From Erinaceus europaeus (taxonomy: Eukaryota; Chordata; Mammalia; Eulipotyphla; Erinaceidae): a stretch of DNA of 64,000 nt. The stretch is taken from positions 62,001-126,000 of the forward strand of contig NW_026647189.1 of assembly GCF_950295315.1 (NCBI RefSeq), read 5' to 3'. Below, one piece after another: positions 44,551 through 55,385 of the stretch (positions are counted from its first letter, which is position 1; each line of letters opens with the position of its first letter). Both the position numbers and the translations under genes were made by a program. Under the pieces are notes generated by a model. It saw only the letters and a program-made list of their open reading frames with translations, made no database searches and was not told the DNA's origin.

Positions 44551-44886
44551 GAATTAAATATATTAAAGCCTAGTCAGCATATAGTAGAAACCTTTCCTCT
44601 CTATACAGCAAAAATCTGCAGCCTCCACCCAGACTGTGCTGACACCAGGAGAATGAGTAAAGTCCTGCCATTGTTGGGATGTGATTCTCTTCTCCTGTTT
44701 TAATCAGCCAGAACACCTTGTGTCTCACACAGACTAGTTGCTCGAATTAATCTCACATGGCCTAGGTTCATCCAGACTCATGGTGTAGATGAGGTGTGTC
44801 CAGGAGCCTGGTCACCTTTTAACCACTGGCATCAGTCAGGAAGGAGGCACCTACATCTAGCAGGAAGGGGACCAGGATGGAGGGCC

Positions 44887-45329
44887 TCACTTCTCCGTGT
44901 CTTCCTTGTTAAGCTCTCTGTGGTTGCCAGTACAAAGCACGGACATGATGCAGGAGAACTGAGTGCTGGTGGCCTTCTCTTTCTGGTGGAGCAGAGTGGC
45001 ACAGTCCATGATGTCCTCCACTGCCAGGTTCACAGGGATGATGGGGTGGCTCAGGGCATAGTTGTAGAGTGACAGCTTGTGGGTGGCCCTGTCCCCACAA
45101 CCCATCAAGTATTCAATTATGAGCTCAGAGGCAGTGAGGTCCAGCAAAGGTGGCCATGAGGGGCCCCCGTGCAGATAATTGAACACGGAGCTCTGCCTGA
45201 TGCTTTCCACATCATGGAGGGTGGAGACAGTGTCATCCCTCTGGTCCACAGCCACCAAGATGCTCTTGTGGTGGCCTCTGTCAACAGAGATGCCCAGGGT
45301 CCTGGTAGAGTCACCCCCAGTACAGAGAC
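44887..45329 (-). CDS. Unrecognised terminal exon, copy 2 (open)
   Basis: The acceptor ttcacag precedes 45,329. The first two bases (gt) complete the Gly codon begun by the 138-bp exon. The frame is then open for about 146 codons to TGA at 44,889-44,887. Segments include GHHKSILVAVDQRDD, LDLTASELIIEYLMGCGDRA and NLAVEDIMDC. Copy 1 is frameshifted near the start, and the version at 20.55 kb has an internal stop. There is no signal peptide, membrane span or RhoGAP motif. A faint likeness to a RasGEF strip (KATSTQF) is too weak to use. Persistence of a 440-bp open frame in the right phase argues for a genuine coding ancestry. Confidence 0.6.
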
Positions 45330-45850
45330 CTGTGAACATAGTAGTGGGATTAGCAATGGACAAAGGAGGGGCCCTAGGGAGCTGAGTCAGTGAGAGGATG
45401 AAGGACATAGAGAACCAAGGGGCGGAGGGTCTACTTCCTAACTGAAACCTTTGTAGAGGGACGGATGAAGAAAGCAAATCGAGTCTTTAGTGTAGGAGAT
45501 GATTCCTGCATATCAGCAGGAAAATCTTTGAGGATTTGAGAAAGGAGACCTGGACTCCCTACTTTTTATTGATTTGAAGGTGTGTTAACTGGCCTTGTCT
45601 TTTATTTATTTATTTATTTATTTTTTTGAGAAATAAGATGTTTCTAGAAACTTGGAAGTAGAATTTATGCTAGGTCACTATTCTGATGTATATTCTGGTC
45701 CCATTTCCCCAGTGAGGCTGGTTTTCAGTGTCATGAGCTTGTTTTCAGGAGGGGAGAAATTTCCAGAGAGGTGGCACTTGCAGCAAAGTGTTCAATTTCC
45801 CTCTCCTTTGCTGGTCCTGACCTGGGATCTGGGCTTGAGGAGGAACTAAC

Positions 45851-45988
45851 CTGGGGTGTCTTCAAATAGCTGCTCCAACAGGAAGGACTCCTGGCAGCTG
45901 GAATCCAAGCCAGAGACTTCCTGTTCCTTTGACTGGTCCTCAGTTACAGGCAGTGGAACCATTCCATTGTCATGGTGGTATTCACCAT
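45851..45988 (-). CDS. ARHGAP20-like exon, end of RA region, copy 2
   Basis: The same 138-bp length, phases and splice sites as 11,147-11,284. The peptide EYHHDNGMVPLPVTEDQSKE ... QESFLLEQLFEDTP has replacements but no stop. Confidence 0.65.
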
Positions 45989-46269
45989 CTGTATGGAGAG
46001 AAATCCAAGCATATGTTTAGGCTGAGGTGGTTGGGATGAGCCCATCATGACCACAGGATTTAGCTAGAGTATGGCAAGGAAGCAGTGTCTTCCGGGGAGA
46101 CGTGCATGGCTTTCTCTGGGGCTACTGGGTCCTTGCCAATCCTGCCCCCCACTCCCTCCTTGAGATTGATTTTCAGTGTCATGAGCTTGTTTCATGAAGG
46201 AGATATGACCTGGTAGGAGGCATATGCAGGAACCCAGCAGGTCCCCTCTCCCCTGCTGGTCTCCACATT

Positions 46270-46356
46270 TGAGGCTGCAGGAGTCATGTGCTTCTAATGG
46301 AAGCCCCTCCGTGGCTGGCATTTGGCCCACTTCGTGTTCATTCAGATGTTTGCCAC
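46270..46356 (-). pseudogene. Decayed tandem duplicate of RA-end exon, copy 2
   Basis: The acceptor ctctccatgtag precedes 46,356; peptide KHLNEHEVGQMPATEGLPLE. The donor is not evident. Partner of 11,540-11,626, so the exon duplication predates the large one. Confidence 0.35.
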
Positions 46357-46829
46357 CTACATGGAGAGAAACAGAATCTAGGTCCAGGATGACCATGAAG
46401 AGACTCACCTCATTGTAGAAGATTACAGAAGGGCCTTCTTCGGACCATCTGTGCAAAGAAGGCTGTGTTTCTGTGTCCATGAATCTGACAGGAGACCCTG
46501 CCCTAGCATGTGCCCAAGAGAAGAGTTGACAAAGTAAAGAGGAAGATTCTCTTATACATTCCTATGCTTAGAATGCAATGAATTCCTCATGAGGAAGACC
46601 TCTATAGAGCAGCCCTGTCTGCCACAGAGAAGTAAAGAAGCAAGGGCTGTCATTAGAGCCTGTTACAGAGCAGTGAGTTGGTCAGTGTCTGCTGAATGCA
46701 TGGAGGCCTATTGCCTGCACTTTTCCCTGTCAGAAGGTATTGAAGCTAAGCTGGAAACCATTTTCCCTGAGCCTTTGCAGTTAATGTCTCACTCCAGTCA
46801 GCCTCTTTGTAGATTGCCCTGACACTCAC

Positions 46830-46896
46830 CTGCAGGTGGCTCTGTGGTTTCTTCCATCCTGGAACTCACAGACCCCTGATCAGGTTCCTCAAACTC
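46830..46896 (-). CDS. 67-bp ARHGAP20-like exon, copy 2
   Basis: Acceptor tctctcccag, donor GCAG|gtgagt, open reading EFEEPDQGSVSSRMEETTEP. Length and phases are identical to copy 1; differences cluster in the first six codons. Confidence 0.6.
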
Positions 46897-47017
46897 CTGG
46901 GAGAGAAAGAAGTCAGGGCCACAATAAGCCTATGGAGTGAGCAGTGGAACAACATATTTCCCAGCAGCTCTGTTTCCCTAGAGAGAGATAGAGCCCTGTG
47001 TCCAGTAACAAAGCTAC

Positions 47018-47625
47018 TGTGAGAGGCAGTAACTCTAGAATAGTTATAAGTATAGTTGCTTTTTGAGTTTGAGTTTTAAGAATAGTTTAAATATAGTTGC
47101 TTTTTGCCCTCCTGCCCAGTGAGGTGGAAAATTCCTTGCCCTTTTCCCCACGACAGAACCTAAGAGGCCATCAATTATTTTGACAGACCCTGCAGCTAGC
47201 AGGACTCATCATGACCTCTGCAACAGAATACTGTTACCAGACAGTTAAAAATGGCCTGACAAATGATGACCTGATAGATTGCAAACAGATGGTTGGTGGT
47301 CCCAATAAAGAACAAAAAAAATGTGGTAACCCCCACTTTGGCTGGGACCTATTGGTCTGGTGTAATGTCTAAAACTAGCCCATGCTTTGCTCTGAATAGA
47401 TCAGGCTTTTGCTAAGTTTGAAATTATTGGATATAGGCTGGTAAGGTGATGTGTTCCCCCTCCCTGAGTGTAGTCTGAATTCCTATAAATTGTATGCTTT
47501 GAGCTTTGTTCAGGGTCGAGCTTGGTAGACTAACACCAGTCACCATCTCGGCCCGGATTGCAACTCGTGAATAAACATCTTTTGCTTCCTTGCAGTGGAT
47601 GGTGGTTTGATTTCACTCTTTAACA
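47018..47625 (+). mobile_element. Solo LTR in copy 2 with 5-bp TSD
   Basis: The 608-bp element begins tgtgagagg and ends tttaaca (TG...CA). A 5-bp duplication, gctac, lies at 47,013-47,017 and 47,626-47,630, and copy 1 has the near-empty site near 12,330. A TATA box (tataaa, 47,484-47,489) and AATAAA (47,570-47,575) sit where a U3/R promoter and polyadenylation signal are expected. No internal retroviral sequence remains. Confidence 0.9.
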
Positions 47626-47959
47626 GCTACTTGACCCCTGGGAGTGACTGTGGTTTTGAGTCAACACTGTAGATTTTAGTGAATCCTTGGATTTTCAGTG
47701 CATGTTTAGAAGTGTGTTGACAAGGATATGTGGATTTCTTCCTGCTTGCTTTCTAGACTCGGTATATACACACAGGTAACTCCCAGCTGATTAAATACTT
47801 TTTAATTTAAAATGTCAACTATCTAATCAAATGCTTTGAACTGCCCCCTCCACGTGAGAAGCATTGGCTGGTGTATGAAGAAGCAGGAAAATGGCATCAA
47901 TGCTGCAGAGTGAAGGCCAACCCTGATATGATGCAGTTTTAAAATTATGCAAAAGAAGA

Positions 47960-48610
47960 AATAAAAAAAAGAGGGTTAGGCAGTTGTGCTGCTAGTTCGG
48001 CACACACCTTACCAAGTTCAGAACCCAGGATTGGGTGCCACTGCCCTGCCAGAAAGCCTTATTGACATACTAAGCTGTTAATGAAGATGAGAAATTAAGG
48101 AGGAATTGGTTTGTGATAGATCATTAAAAATGATCCCATCCTAATGCAATAAATAATTGTAAAAAGAGCACACAGTATTCAAGGGACATGCAGACAGAAT
48201 CCATAGGTGTAGTATATCTGTAAGTGGGATCTCATGAGAATAGCATAGTGGGACCTCTTAGCATAATGTTTTTGCAAAGAGACTGTCATGCCTGAGGCTC
48301 CAAAGTCCCTGGTTCAATCCCCCAGACCACTATAAGCCATAAGTCAAAGCTGATCAGTGCTCTGGAAAAAAGAAAGAAAGAGAGAAAGGAAGAAAGAACC
48401 CTCCTCAGGGCCAGGCAAGGCAGTATACCTAATTAAGCACACACATTACCATGGACAAGGACCCACATTCAACACTTAGGCCCCACCTGTAAGGGGAAAA
48501 CTTCATGAGTAGTTAAGCAGTGCTCTAGGTGACTCTGTGTCTTTCCTTTTCTATCTCCCCATCCCACTCAATTTCTTTCTGTATTTATCAATAGTAAAAC
48601 AAACAAAAGA
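47960..48610 (+). mobile_element. SINE cluster matching 12.7-13.3 kb
   Basis: A head fragment (47,975-48,050), family C (48,230-48,395) and family B (48,410-48,605). Confidence 0.6.
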
Positions 48611-48959
48611 ACTCCAAGGGAAGAAGATGGTGTCCATACCTGAAAATGGGGAAAGATTTAAGATGGGAAAGAAAAAATATCCAAGGTCACATGACTGAAA
48701 GATTCTAACTTAATGAAAGAAGTACATTTACAAATTGGAGATGATGAGCATGGAACTCTACCCCTATAGTTGTATAAGCTTATTAACCAGTATTCAGTCA
48801 CTACTGAAATTGTGGGTAAGAGAATGTCTTAGTTCCCCATAGTAAATATCTTAGCTATTGTACTGCAATTCCAGAAAACAAATGATACTCAATGTACTTT
48901 CTTTTGCCACTGGGCTTGGTGGCTGCATCATGACTCCACAGCTCCTGGCTGCCATTGTC

Positions 48960-49157
48960 TTCTTTTTTCATATTATTTGATAAAGGGGAAGCAGAAGGGA
49001 GAGAAAGGGGCATAGACGTAAAGAGACACCTGCAGTACTGCCTCACCACTCATGAACCTCCCCCTGCCACAAGTAGGACTCAGAGACTTGAACCCAGGTC
49101 ATCTTGCATGGTAATATGTGCACTCTACCAGATACACCACTGCCTGGTCCCTCCTAG
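48960..49157 (-). mobile_element. Family B SINE matching 13.8 kb
   Basis: A shared minus-strand element. Confidence 0.65.
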
Positions 49158-49447
49158 CTTTCTTTTGATCCAGTAGCATAAAGAAAACTGAGCTTGTTAT
49201 TTTCTCTTTAATTAGTAGAGTCACCCATTCCAGGGGGAAATAATCCACAGGGAGCAATGCAAACCACTCTGTATATGCAAGAGAATGTTGCATACAGTTT
49301 TGACTCCCTTTTTTTGTGTCTATAGAGATGTCTGTAAGTAGGAAAACACATCTTTCTGGAATGTAAGTGTTGGATTCTTCCGTCATCTCTAGAGCACTTT
49401 CTATGTAAAGCAGGAACATGGGATGTGAGTTCTAGTGTTAGAAACAC

Positions 49448-49555
49448 ACAGTTGCCTTCTGCCTCCTCTAGGATGGTGTCCAGGTAGTCGAGAACGGCAG
49501 TGTAAATTTTTCTAATGGATTCCACAGTGACCCAAAAGAGAGAAGGAAAAATGAT
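49448..49555 (-). pseudogene. SIRKIYTAVLDYLD exon, copy 2 (damaged donor)
   Basis: Peptide VTVESIRKIYTAVLDYLD is conserved, but the donor gtgagt of copy 1 is gtgttt here. Splicing at this site is probably weakened; the 5' border is as uncertain as in copy 1. Confidence 0.4.
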
Positions 49556-49769
49556 CTGTTAAACTATTTTCAAATGAACTTGTGTTTGGCTAATCATTTC
49601 AGCATTTTTCAATGCTTTTTCAACATAGCAACTTTTTGAAGATATATGCAAGATCTAATGAGAGAAACAGTATGCAAATGTATTTCCAGAGAATGAGACA
49701 GATCCAAGAAAACATGTCTATGTTGTCAGGTCTCTGAGACCAGGGCTGCAGATCCCATCCTCCTGGCAG

Positions 49770-50054
49770 CTTTCCTGCCTGGAGTCCAGGCCAGAACCTC
49801 CCTGGGCTGTAGGGCTGGCAGGTATATTTCCTTTGAGAACCAGCCGATGAAGAAATCTGCCCTTAAGTCAGGGCCATTTAATACATGGTGCAGGGTGATG
49901 TTAGCTCCCATCACAGCGTGGAGAGAAGGGGGAAAAAAGCGATGGGCATTGACTGCTAGGACTCTGCATTCTGAGAACTTTAAGATTTGAAATACATGAA
50001 ATAAGGACATACTCATAAAGCTTGTTGTACCATTGCTCCATCTTCTCAACTGAC
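49770..50054 (-). pseudogene. PH C-terminal helix and RA-like region, copy 2 (frame break)
   Basis: VEKMEQWYNKLYEY in one frame, then FQILKF, SLHAVMGANITLHHVLNG and FFIGWFSKEIYLPAL in the next. The offset equals that in copy 1. Confidence 0.5.
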
Positions 50055-50525
50055 CTGAAATCAAAGAGAAGGGGAGAAAAAAAGTTAAAATGCACAAAAT
50101 TCAAACAAACATATTATAATGCCGGCCAATATAAACAGCATCATTGATTGTTATCGGTGGGACTGTGTGATCCAGGAGGCCTGTCCTGGTCACTGGGTGC
50201 TGAGGGGCCCTGCTCTTTAACAGTTTGCTGGGATGACGAGGAAATCTAAATGGAGGAGAAATTGGGTTTGGGATCAGTTGGTGGTGCGGATGGTTAACTG
50301 CACATGCTACCATGCACAAGGACCTGGTTTCAATCCCCGGGTCCCTACTTGCAGAGATCTTAGCAGCTACATGTGTTTGCCTGAATCAGAGCCATTGGAG
50401 GACAGTGGAGAGCACAGAGCTGTCCTTGTGGGGGTCAGAGCACATGTGGCTAATAGAGCCCCAGATGGAGCTGTGCTCCCCCTAAGAGTCATGAGGAGAC
50501 AGGCAGGGCCTGGCTGCAGTCTTAC

Positions 50526-50662
50526 TGAAAAGAGACCACGAAGCTGCGCTCAGCCCAGCCCAGGACCAGTGATGTGTGGGCTCTCGCGGCTTTCTTCATG
50601 CTGGTTCCACCCTCATGTCCATCAGGGGCACCAAGTACTTGATTCTGAAGTGACTCTTGTAC
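50526..50662 (-). pseudogene. PH domain exon b, copy 2 (1-bp deletion)
   Basis: 137 bp instead of 138, with the same splice sites. One G is lost relative to the plus-strand run at about 15,415 of copy 1. This shifts the frame in mid-exon so that TSLVLGWAERSFVVSF reads out of phase with the first half. The conserved Trp of DMW is also replaced by Arg. Confidence 0.75.
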
Positions 50663-50749
50663 CTGGAGAGGGAATAGAGCACAGCACTGTAAACTTCTAT
50701 CCCAGCGATCTGCGAGCATCTGGGTTTCTCCTAAGGAGATGGTGGGTGT

Positions 50750-50975
50750 GTTTCTTGCTTTTAGTCATTTTTTATTGGGGGATTAATGCTGTATAGTCAA
50801 CAGTAACTATAATAGTTTGTACATATATAATATTTCTCAGTTTTCCCTGAGAGTTCCCCATAATAATACAACCCCCACTAGGTCCTCTGCCATCCTTTTC
50901 CAGGACCTGTATTCCCCCCCCACTCCTCCACCCCAGAGTTTTTTACTTTGGTGCATTACACCAACTTCAGGTTGA
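50750..50975 (-). mobile_element. L1 3' UTR fragment beside PH exon a, copy 2
   Basis: Partner of 15,580-15,790, again ending ~10-15 bp from the splice donor. Confidence 0.6.
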
Positions 50976-50987
50976 GCAGGTACATAC

Positions 50988-51143
50988 TTTGTGTTGGAGA
51001 TGAGCAAAACCTTGGAATATAAGATCAGTTGCCTTTTCTGCCACCTCCGACCCTTCTGGAATTTGCCAGAGCCGAAGAACTGGATATGGCCATGAGGCAA
51101 CACTAGGTTCTTCTCTTCTGGACTACCCTCCTCCACAGAAGAG
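50988..51143 (-). CDS. PH domain exon a, copy 2
   Basis: 156 bp with acceptor and CAAA|gtatgt donor intact. It reads SSVEEGSPEEKNLVLPHGH and RWQKRQLILYSKVLLISNTK; no stop. The domain is nevertheless broken by exon b downstream. Confidence 0.65.
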
Positions 51144-51199
51144 CTGCAACACAGCAGACCCACAAGGCAGTTTGTCACTGGCAGGTGGAACACAGGGGC

Positions 51200-52285
51200 T
51201 CCTGCTGATGTCAGCACTCACAGAGCATTACAGAGGAGTCTAGTTCCCCAGAAGGGCTCAGCAACCCAATTCAGGAGTCTTGAGCTAGACAGAGCTCCTG
51301 TGAGAGTTGAGGTCACTCAGGGCTTGGTGGTAATGGAGGGAAGCTTAAAGGACAGGGCACAAGGCCTGTCATTTCAGTGTCAGGGGACAAGGAAGTAGCA
51401 GAGTCTCAGGACCTGGTAGAAAGGAGACACTGAGAGGGAGTCAGGGGGAGTGAGGGTATAGGGGCCCTGGTGCTTGGTGCTGGGAGAGGACCTGAGTGGG
51501 GGTGAGAGTATTGTACAGACACCCCATGTCAACAAATCACACTGTAGTGAATTAACACTGACCCCCAATATAAGGATAAAAAATGTAAGGGGACACTAAG
51601 AGGTCAAAGGAGAGAGGATGAGAAATGTTTCAAAGAACCAATTCAGGGACACAGGGCCAAGGCCTGAAGTGTCTAGAGTGTTGTGGAGCATAATCAACCC
51701 CAAGTATCATTTGCAGTTTTTGCCTCAGTGACTCTGCCTCTCTCCCTACCCATTCCTCTCCCCCTTTTCATTTCTCTCTGCTTCTTTTTTCTTATTTTTT
51801 GTTCTCTCTCTATTCCTTTCTAATAAAAATAATTTTAAACAGATCTATGTGTGACCTATAGGGGTCAGATTGCATAGATCCAAGAGTGTGAAGAAGTCAT
51901 TCCATTGTGGTCTCAGGTTAACATACACACTTAGATAACAGTATTCTGGAAAACTGACTCTAATCTTCTTTAAGTCAGTCATCACTTTGGGGTTGAGGGG
52001 GGGCAGGAATCCCATGATCAGCCGAGAATAAACCAAACATTCAAATGTTTCTCAACTCAAGGAAGTACTAAGCTATTCCTTGGCTGTGCCCATAGTAAGC
52101 CCACAGGACTCAGATGCTAACAGTTCAAGCCTGCTCTCTGGCATCAGCAGAAGGGAATCTCATAAGCACAATTAACTGTTGATAACTATGGCTGAAGCTG
52201 AGTATTCTGTCCGTGGGCATCACACAGAGCACGTCCTGGGACCACCCTCCTCCTCCTCTGCTGGTCACACAGGCCATGTGAACAG
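51200..52285. other. Intron matching 16.0-17.1 kb of copy 1
   Basis: No exon or recent insertion recognised. Confidence 0.4.
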
Positions 52286-52292
52286 ACTATAC

Positions 52293-52357
52293 CTTAAGCA
52301 GGGCAGCCAGCCCAGACACCCTGAAAGCCTCGAAGACTTTCTGATAGACACAGACAT
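52293..52357 (-). CDS. Candidate first coding exon, copy 2
   Basis: ATG at 52,357, 65 coding bases to TTAAG|gtatag, phase 2 out. Starts MSVSIRKSSRLSGCLGW. Same length as copy 1. Confidence 0.35.
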
Positions 52358-52745
52358 CCTCTACTCTTCACTCCTTGATGCGAAAGAGAAAGCTGGGCAC
52401 AGCACTGTGCGCACTGTTCAGCTCAGTCTCCAAGACTGAAGATTCCGCTGTAGCCAAGGAACCTGGGCTGTGATGTCAGTGGTCAAAGGTCAGTGTCATA
52501 ACTGAGAGTTGACAGAGTTACCCTCTGAAGCCAGTTGCACCTACAGCTTTGAGTCTTTTAATCTTTTTCTTTAGAGATGACTATAGACTTCCAGGCTGTT
52601 ATTGGAAATAATAGAGATTGCACAAGCCTTGCCCCTATTTCATGCAGTGGTCATCGTCATCTAATTATATAATTCTAAACAGTAAATATCACTGTAGGAT
52701 ATCCACATGGATGCTGTCACAGACACACTGTTTCCAGGAGCATAA

Positions 52746-52790
52746 TTGTGTGTGTGTGTGTGTGTGTGTGTCTGTGTGTACATACACAAA
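52746..52790. repeat. (GT)n microsatellite
   Basis: ~12 GT units then an imperfect continuation; allelic to the palindrome in copy 1. Confidence 0.9.
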
Positions 52791-53129
52791 GGCAATGTTA
52801 TCCACATAAAACCATTTTTGAAAGAATGAATCCATTGGCAAATGAGTTGTGGACATTCTTTGATGACCTGTGTGCTGAGAGGAGGTGGAGAGCCAGGAGG
52901 CCACCTGGCCCACTTTCTAGTTGAGAGCATTATAGAAGGAGAGAAGGAAGAAAGCCCAACCAGTCTTACGTCCAGGAGGAGAATGATGTACCTCACCATG
53001 GAAATGTTTCCTTTACATACAGTCCTACATCAAGGATGCCTCTATGAGCAAAGACAGAAAGCAGAGAGGGCACTGAGTCTTTTCACATACTGTCTGTCAG
53101 ACTTCTGCCTTTTAATGGACAGTATTTGT

Positions 53130-53400
53130 TTTAAGAGTCACCAGGGGCCTGGCAGTGGTGCACCTGGTAGCGCACACAAGGAGCCAGGGGCAGGACCTTG
53201 TTTTAAGTCCCTGGACCCTATTCCTGGGTGGGGAAGGGAGTGGAGAACACCTCCCAAGTGGTGGAGCAGTGCTGCTGATGTCTGCCTTTATCCTTCTCTC
53301 CCCATGTCTATATCTCTCTGGCGTGGCAAATTAGAAAAGGAAAAAGTGACTGCGGAGAGCAATGGAATCATAGTGCAAGCATGAGCCCCAGCAATAACAC
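53130..53400 (+). mobile_element. Family B SINE, uninterrupted
   Basis: Gives the empty site for the LTR at 21,502. Confidence 0.7.
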
Positions 53401-53590
53401 TGGTGGTTAAAAAATAAAAAAGTCAGAATAATAAAATTATTTAACTAGACATCCTAGTCTGGTCATACTACATAGCAAGCTAATACAGTTTCTCAATATA
53501 TAATTATTGATGGGAGAGTATTAGAATGGTATGGAGAAAATGGCTACTAAGAAATTAAAAAAAAAGAAAAGGGTCAAAAACATCCCTGTC

Positions 53591-53930
53591 GGGAGTCGGG
53601 CGGTGGCGCAGTGGGTTAAGTGCAGGTGGCGCAAAGCGCAGGGACCGGCGTAAGGATCCCGGTTCGAGCCCCCGGCTCCCCACCTGCAGGGGAGTCGCTT
53701 CACAGGCGGTGAAGCAGGTCTGCAGGTGTCTATCTTTCTCTACCCTTCTCTGTCTTCCTCTCCTCTCTCCATTTCTCTCTGTCCTATCCAACAACAAATT
53801 GCGTCAACAAGGGCAATAATAATAGCTACAACAAGGGCAACAAAAGGGGGAAAAATAAATGGCCTCAAGGAGCGGTGGATTCATGCTGCAGGCACCGAGC
53901 CCAGCAATAACCCTGGAGGAGGGAAAAAAA
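53591..53930 (+). mobile_element. Young family A SINE, copy 2 only
   Basis: A near-consensus head (tggcgcagtggg, ggttcgagccc). The target duplication tccctgtc, 53,583-53,590 and 53,931-53,938, is at the same target as the L1 piece in copy 1. Confidence 0.9.
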
Positions 53931-54230
53931 TCCCTGTCTTCTTTCAAAATAACCTGGTTCTGAAGCAGGTATTCATGGTTAGGCACTGTGGGATGAAACA
54001 GAGAGTTTCTTTCAAATGAGAATTTGAATCCTACCTCATCCCAGTCTCAGAATAGAGTCCATGCCTAATACATACACTTACTGCATCACTTCCTGGATTG
54101 CCTGAGACAATAGAGAAATCTAAAAACATCCCCGATCCATCCAGCAACATATCCAGCATCATTGTACATAGTTTGAGTCTTCTTTTAAGGTCAGTCTTCC
54201 AGCATTTTCTCTCCTTTTTCTTACCACTCT

Positions 54231-54740
54231 CTTTTTCCTTCCCTTAGGCTCTCAGTCTTCCTCAATATATTCGAAGATAGTAATAATATAAGTGAATGAA
54301 AACAGATGTACAAAAATTTACAGATCTACTTATATCCCTCTATATAACACACTTGTGCTTGTACTGGATGAACAATCTCTATACATTTAGAAATAAGTAA
54401 TATTATAAGTCATTATCAAGACAATATATTAGATTCACTAAAACGGGTTATTTCAGTTTTTCTAGGAAGGAAAGGTATCTCAGGTATGTTATCTTTTTGT
54501 TTATCTGGTACTATTATTTAAATTCTAGACACCGCTTTTTTTGTGTGTGCATTAAGTATCTGAGTGTCAAAGGAACTGAAAGGACTAGTTTATACCCCTT
54601 TGCCTTCATTATTTCTTTCTTCTCTTTCCTTTCAAAGAAATATTTTCCTTTAAGCAAAATGTACTCTTGGTTATCACAAATATAGTAATGAGAAAATGAA
54701 TACATAGTATCTGGACAGAAAAGTCAATATTTTTATGCAT

Positions 54741-54793
<53 letters not shown>

Positions 54794-55075
54794 TGTAATA
54801 GAGAGAGGGAGAGAAACATGGAGAAGGCCTGTGAGTTTCCTGAGTCATAATCAGCTCTAATAATGATGCCTGATGACCCTGTCCCCAGAGAGGTTGCAAA
54901 CCTGGCTCTAGACTAGCCAAGTTGGATTCATGTCTTGCTGTCCTGGTGTCAGACCAGTTCCTCTATAGGCCTCCAGCTTTATAAAGGCAAAGCCCTTCAC
55001 AGAGATTGAACCCATTCTTCCAGGCCCTGGCAAATATGAAGAGGGCTGCACCCTAGTGTTTGAATTAAAACACCA
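54231..55075. other. Copy-2-only segment with (GT)n
   Basis: Not aligned to copy 1. Contains (GT)25-like repeat at 54,742-54,792 and AT-rich unknown sequence; no exon seen. Confidence 0.5.
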
Positions 55076-55078
55076 GCC

Positions 55079-55336
55079 TTAATCCTGTTTCCCAAATCCA
55101 GAGGCCGGAATCTCATAGTAGGTCTTCTGTGGTGGCTCACCCTTGCTTCTGAACACTGAGACCAACAGGCCAACAACTTTCAATCCAACAGACAGTTCTG
55201 TCCTAGTTAGTTTCTGGCTCAGATATGTTCCTTGTAGAAGGAATGGTAACTGGAGCTTCAGAGGCATGTGGCCATCAGTCCCCCTGGGCATTGCTGGGCT
55301 CCTACCTCTCCTCCCATGGGTGTTATGCCTGGACAT
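55079..55336 (-). CDS. Unrecognised 86-codon open segment, copy 2
   Basis: Open from about NTHGRRGRSPAMPRG through LQLPFLLQGTYLSQKL and SVGLKVVGLLVSVFRSK to a stop. The related frame in copy 1 is interrupted, although ~25 residues are conserved. No splice sites could be fixed and no family is recognised; it may be an exon of another gene or chance. Confidence 0.3.
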   Translation of the reverse strand: MSRHNTHGRRGRSPAMPRGTDGHMPLKLQLPFLLQGTYLSQKLTRTELSVGLKVVGLLVSVFRSKGEPPQKTYYEIPASGFGKQD

Positions 55337-55385
55337 TTCAGGACCCAGTGGGAGGCTGAGGACAGAGCTGTCCAGCAGCAGGGAA

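Noticed and set aside
44887..45329. RasGEF or RhoGAP identity for the terminal exon
   Set aside because: Only a short KATSTQF-like strip resembles RasGEF and no RhoGAP arginine-finger motif is present; not enough to name a domain.
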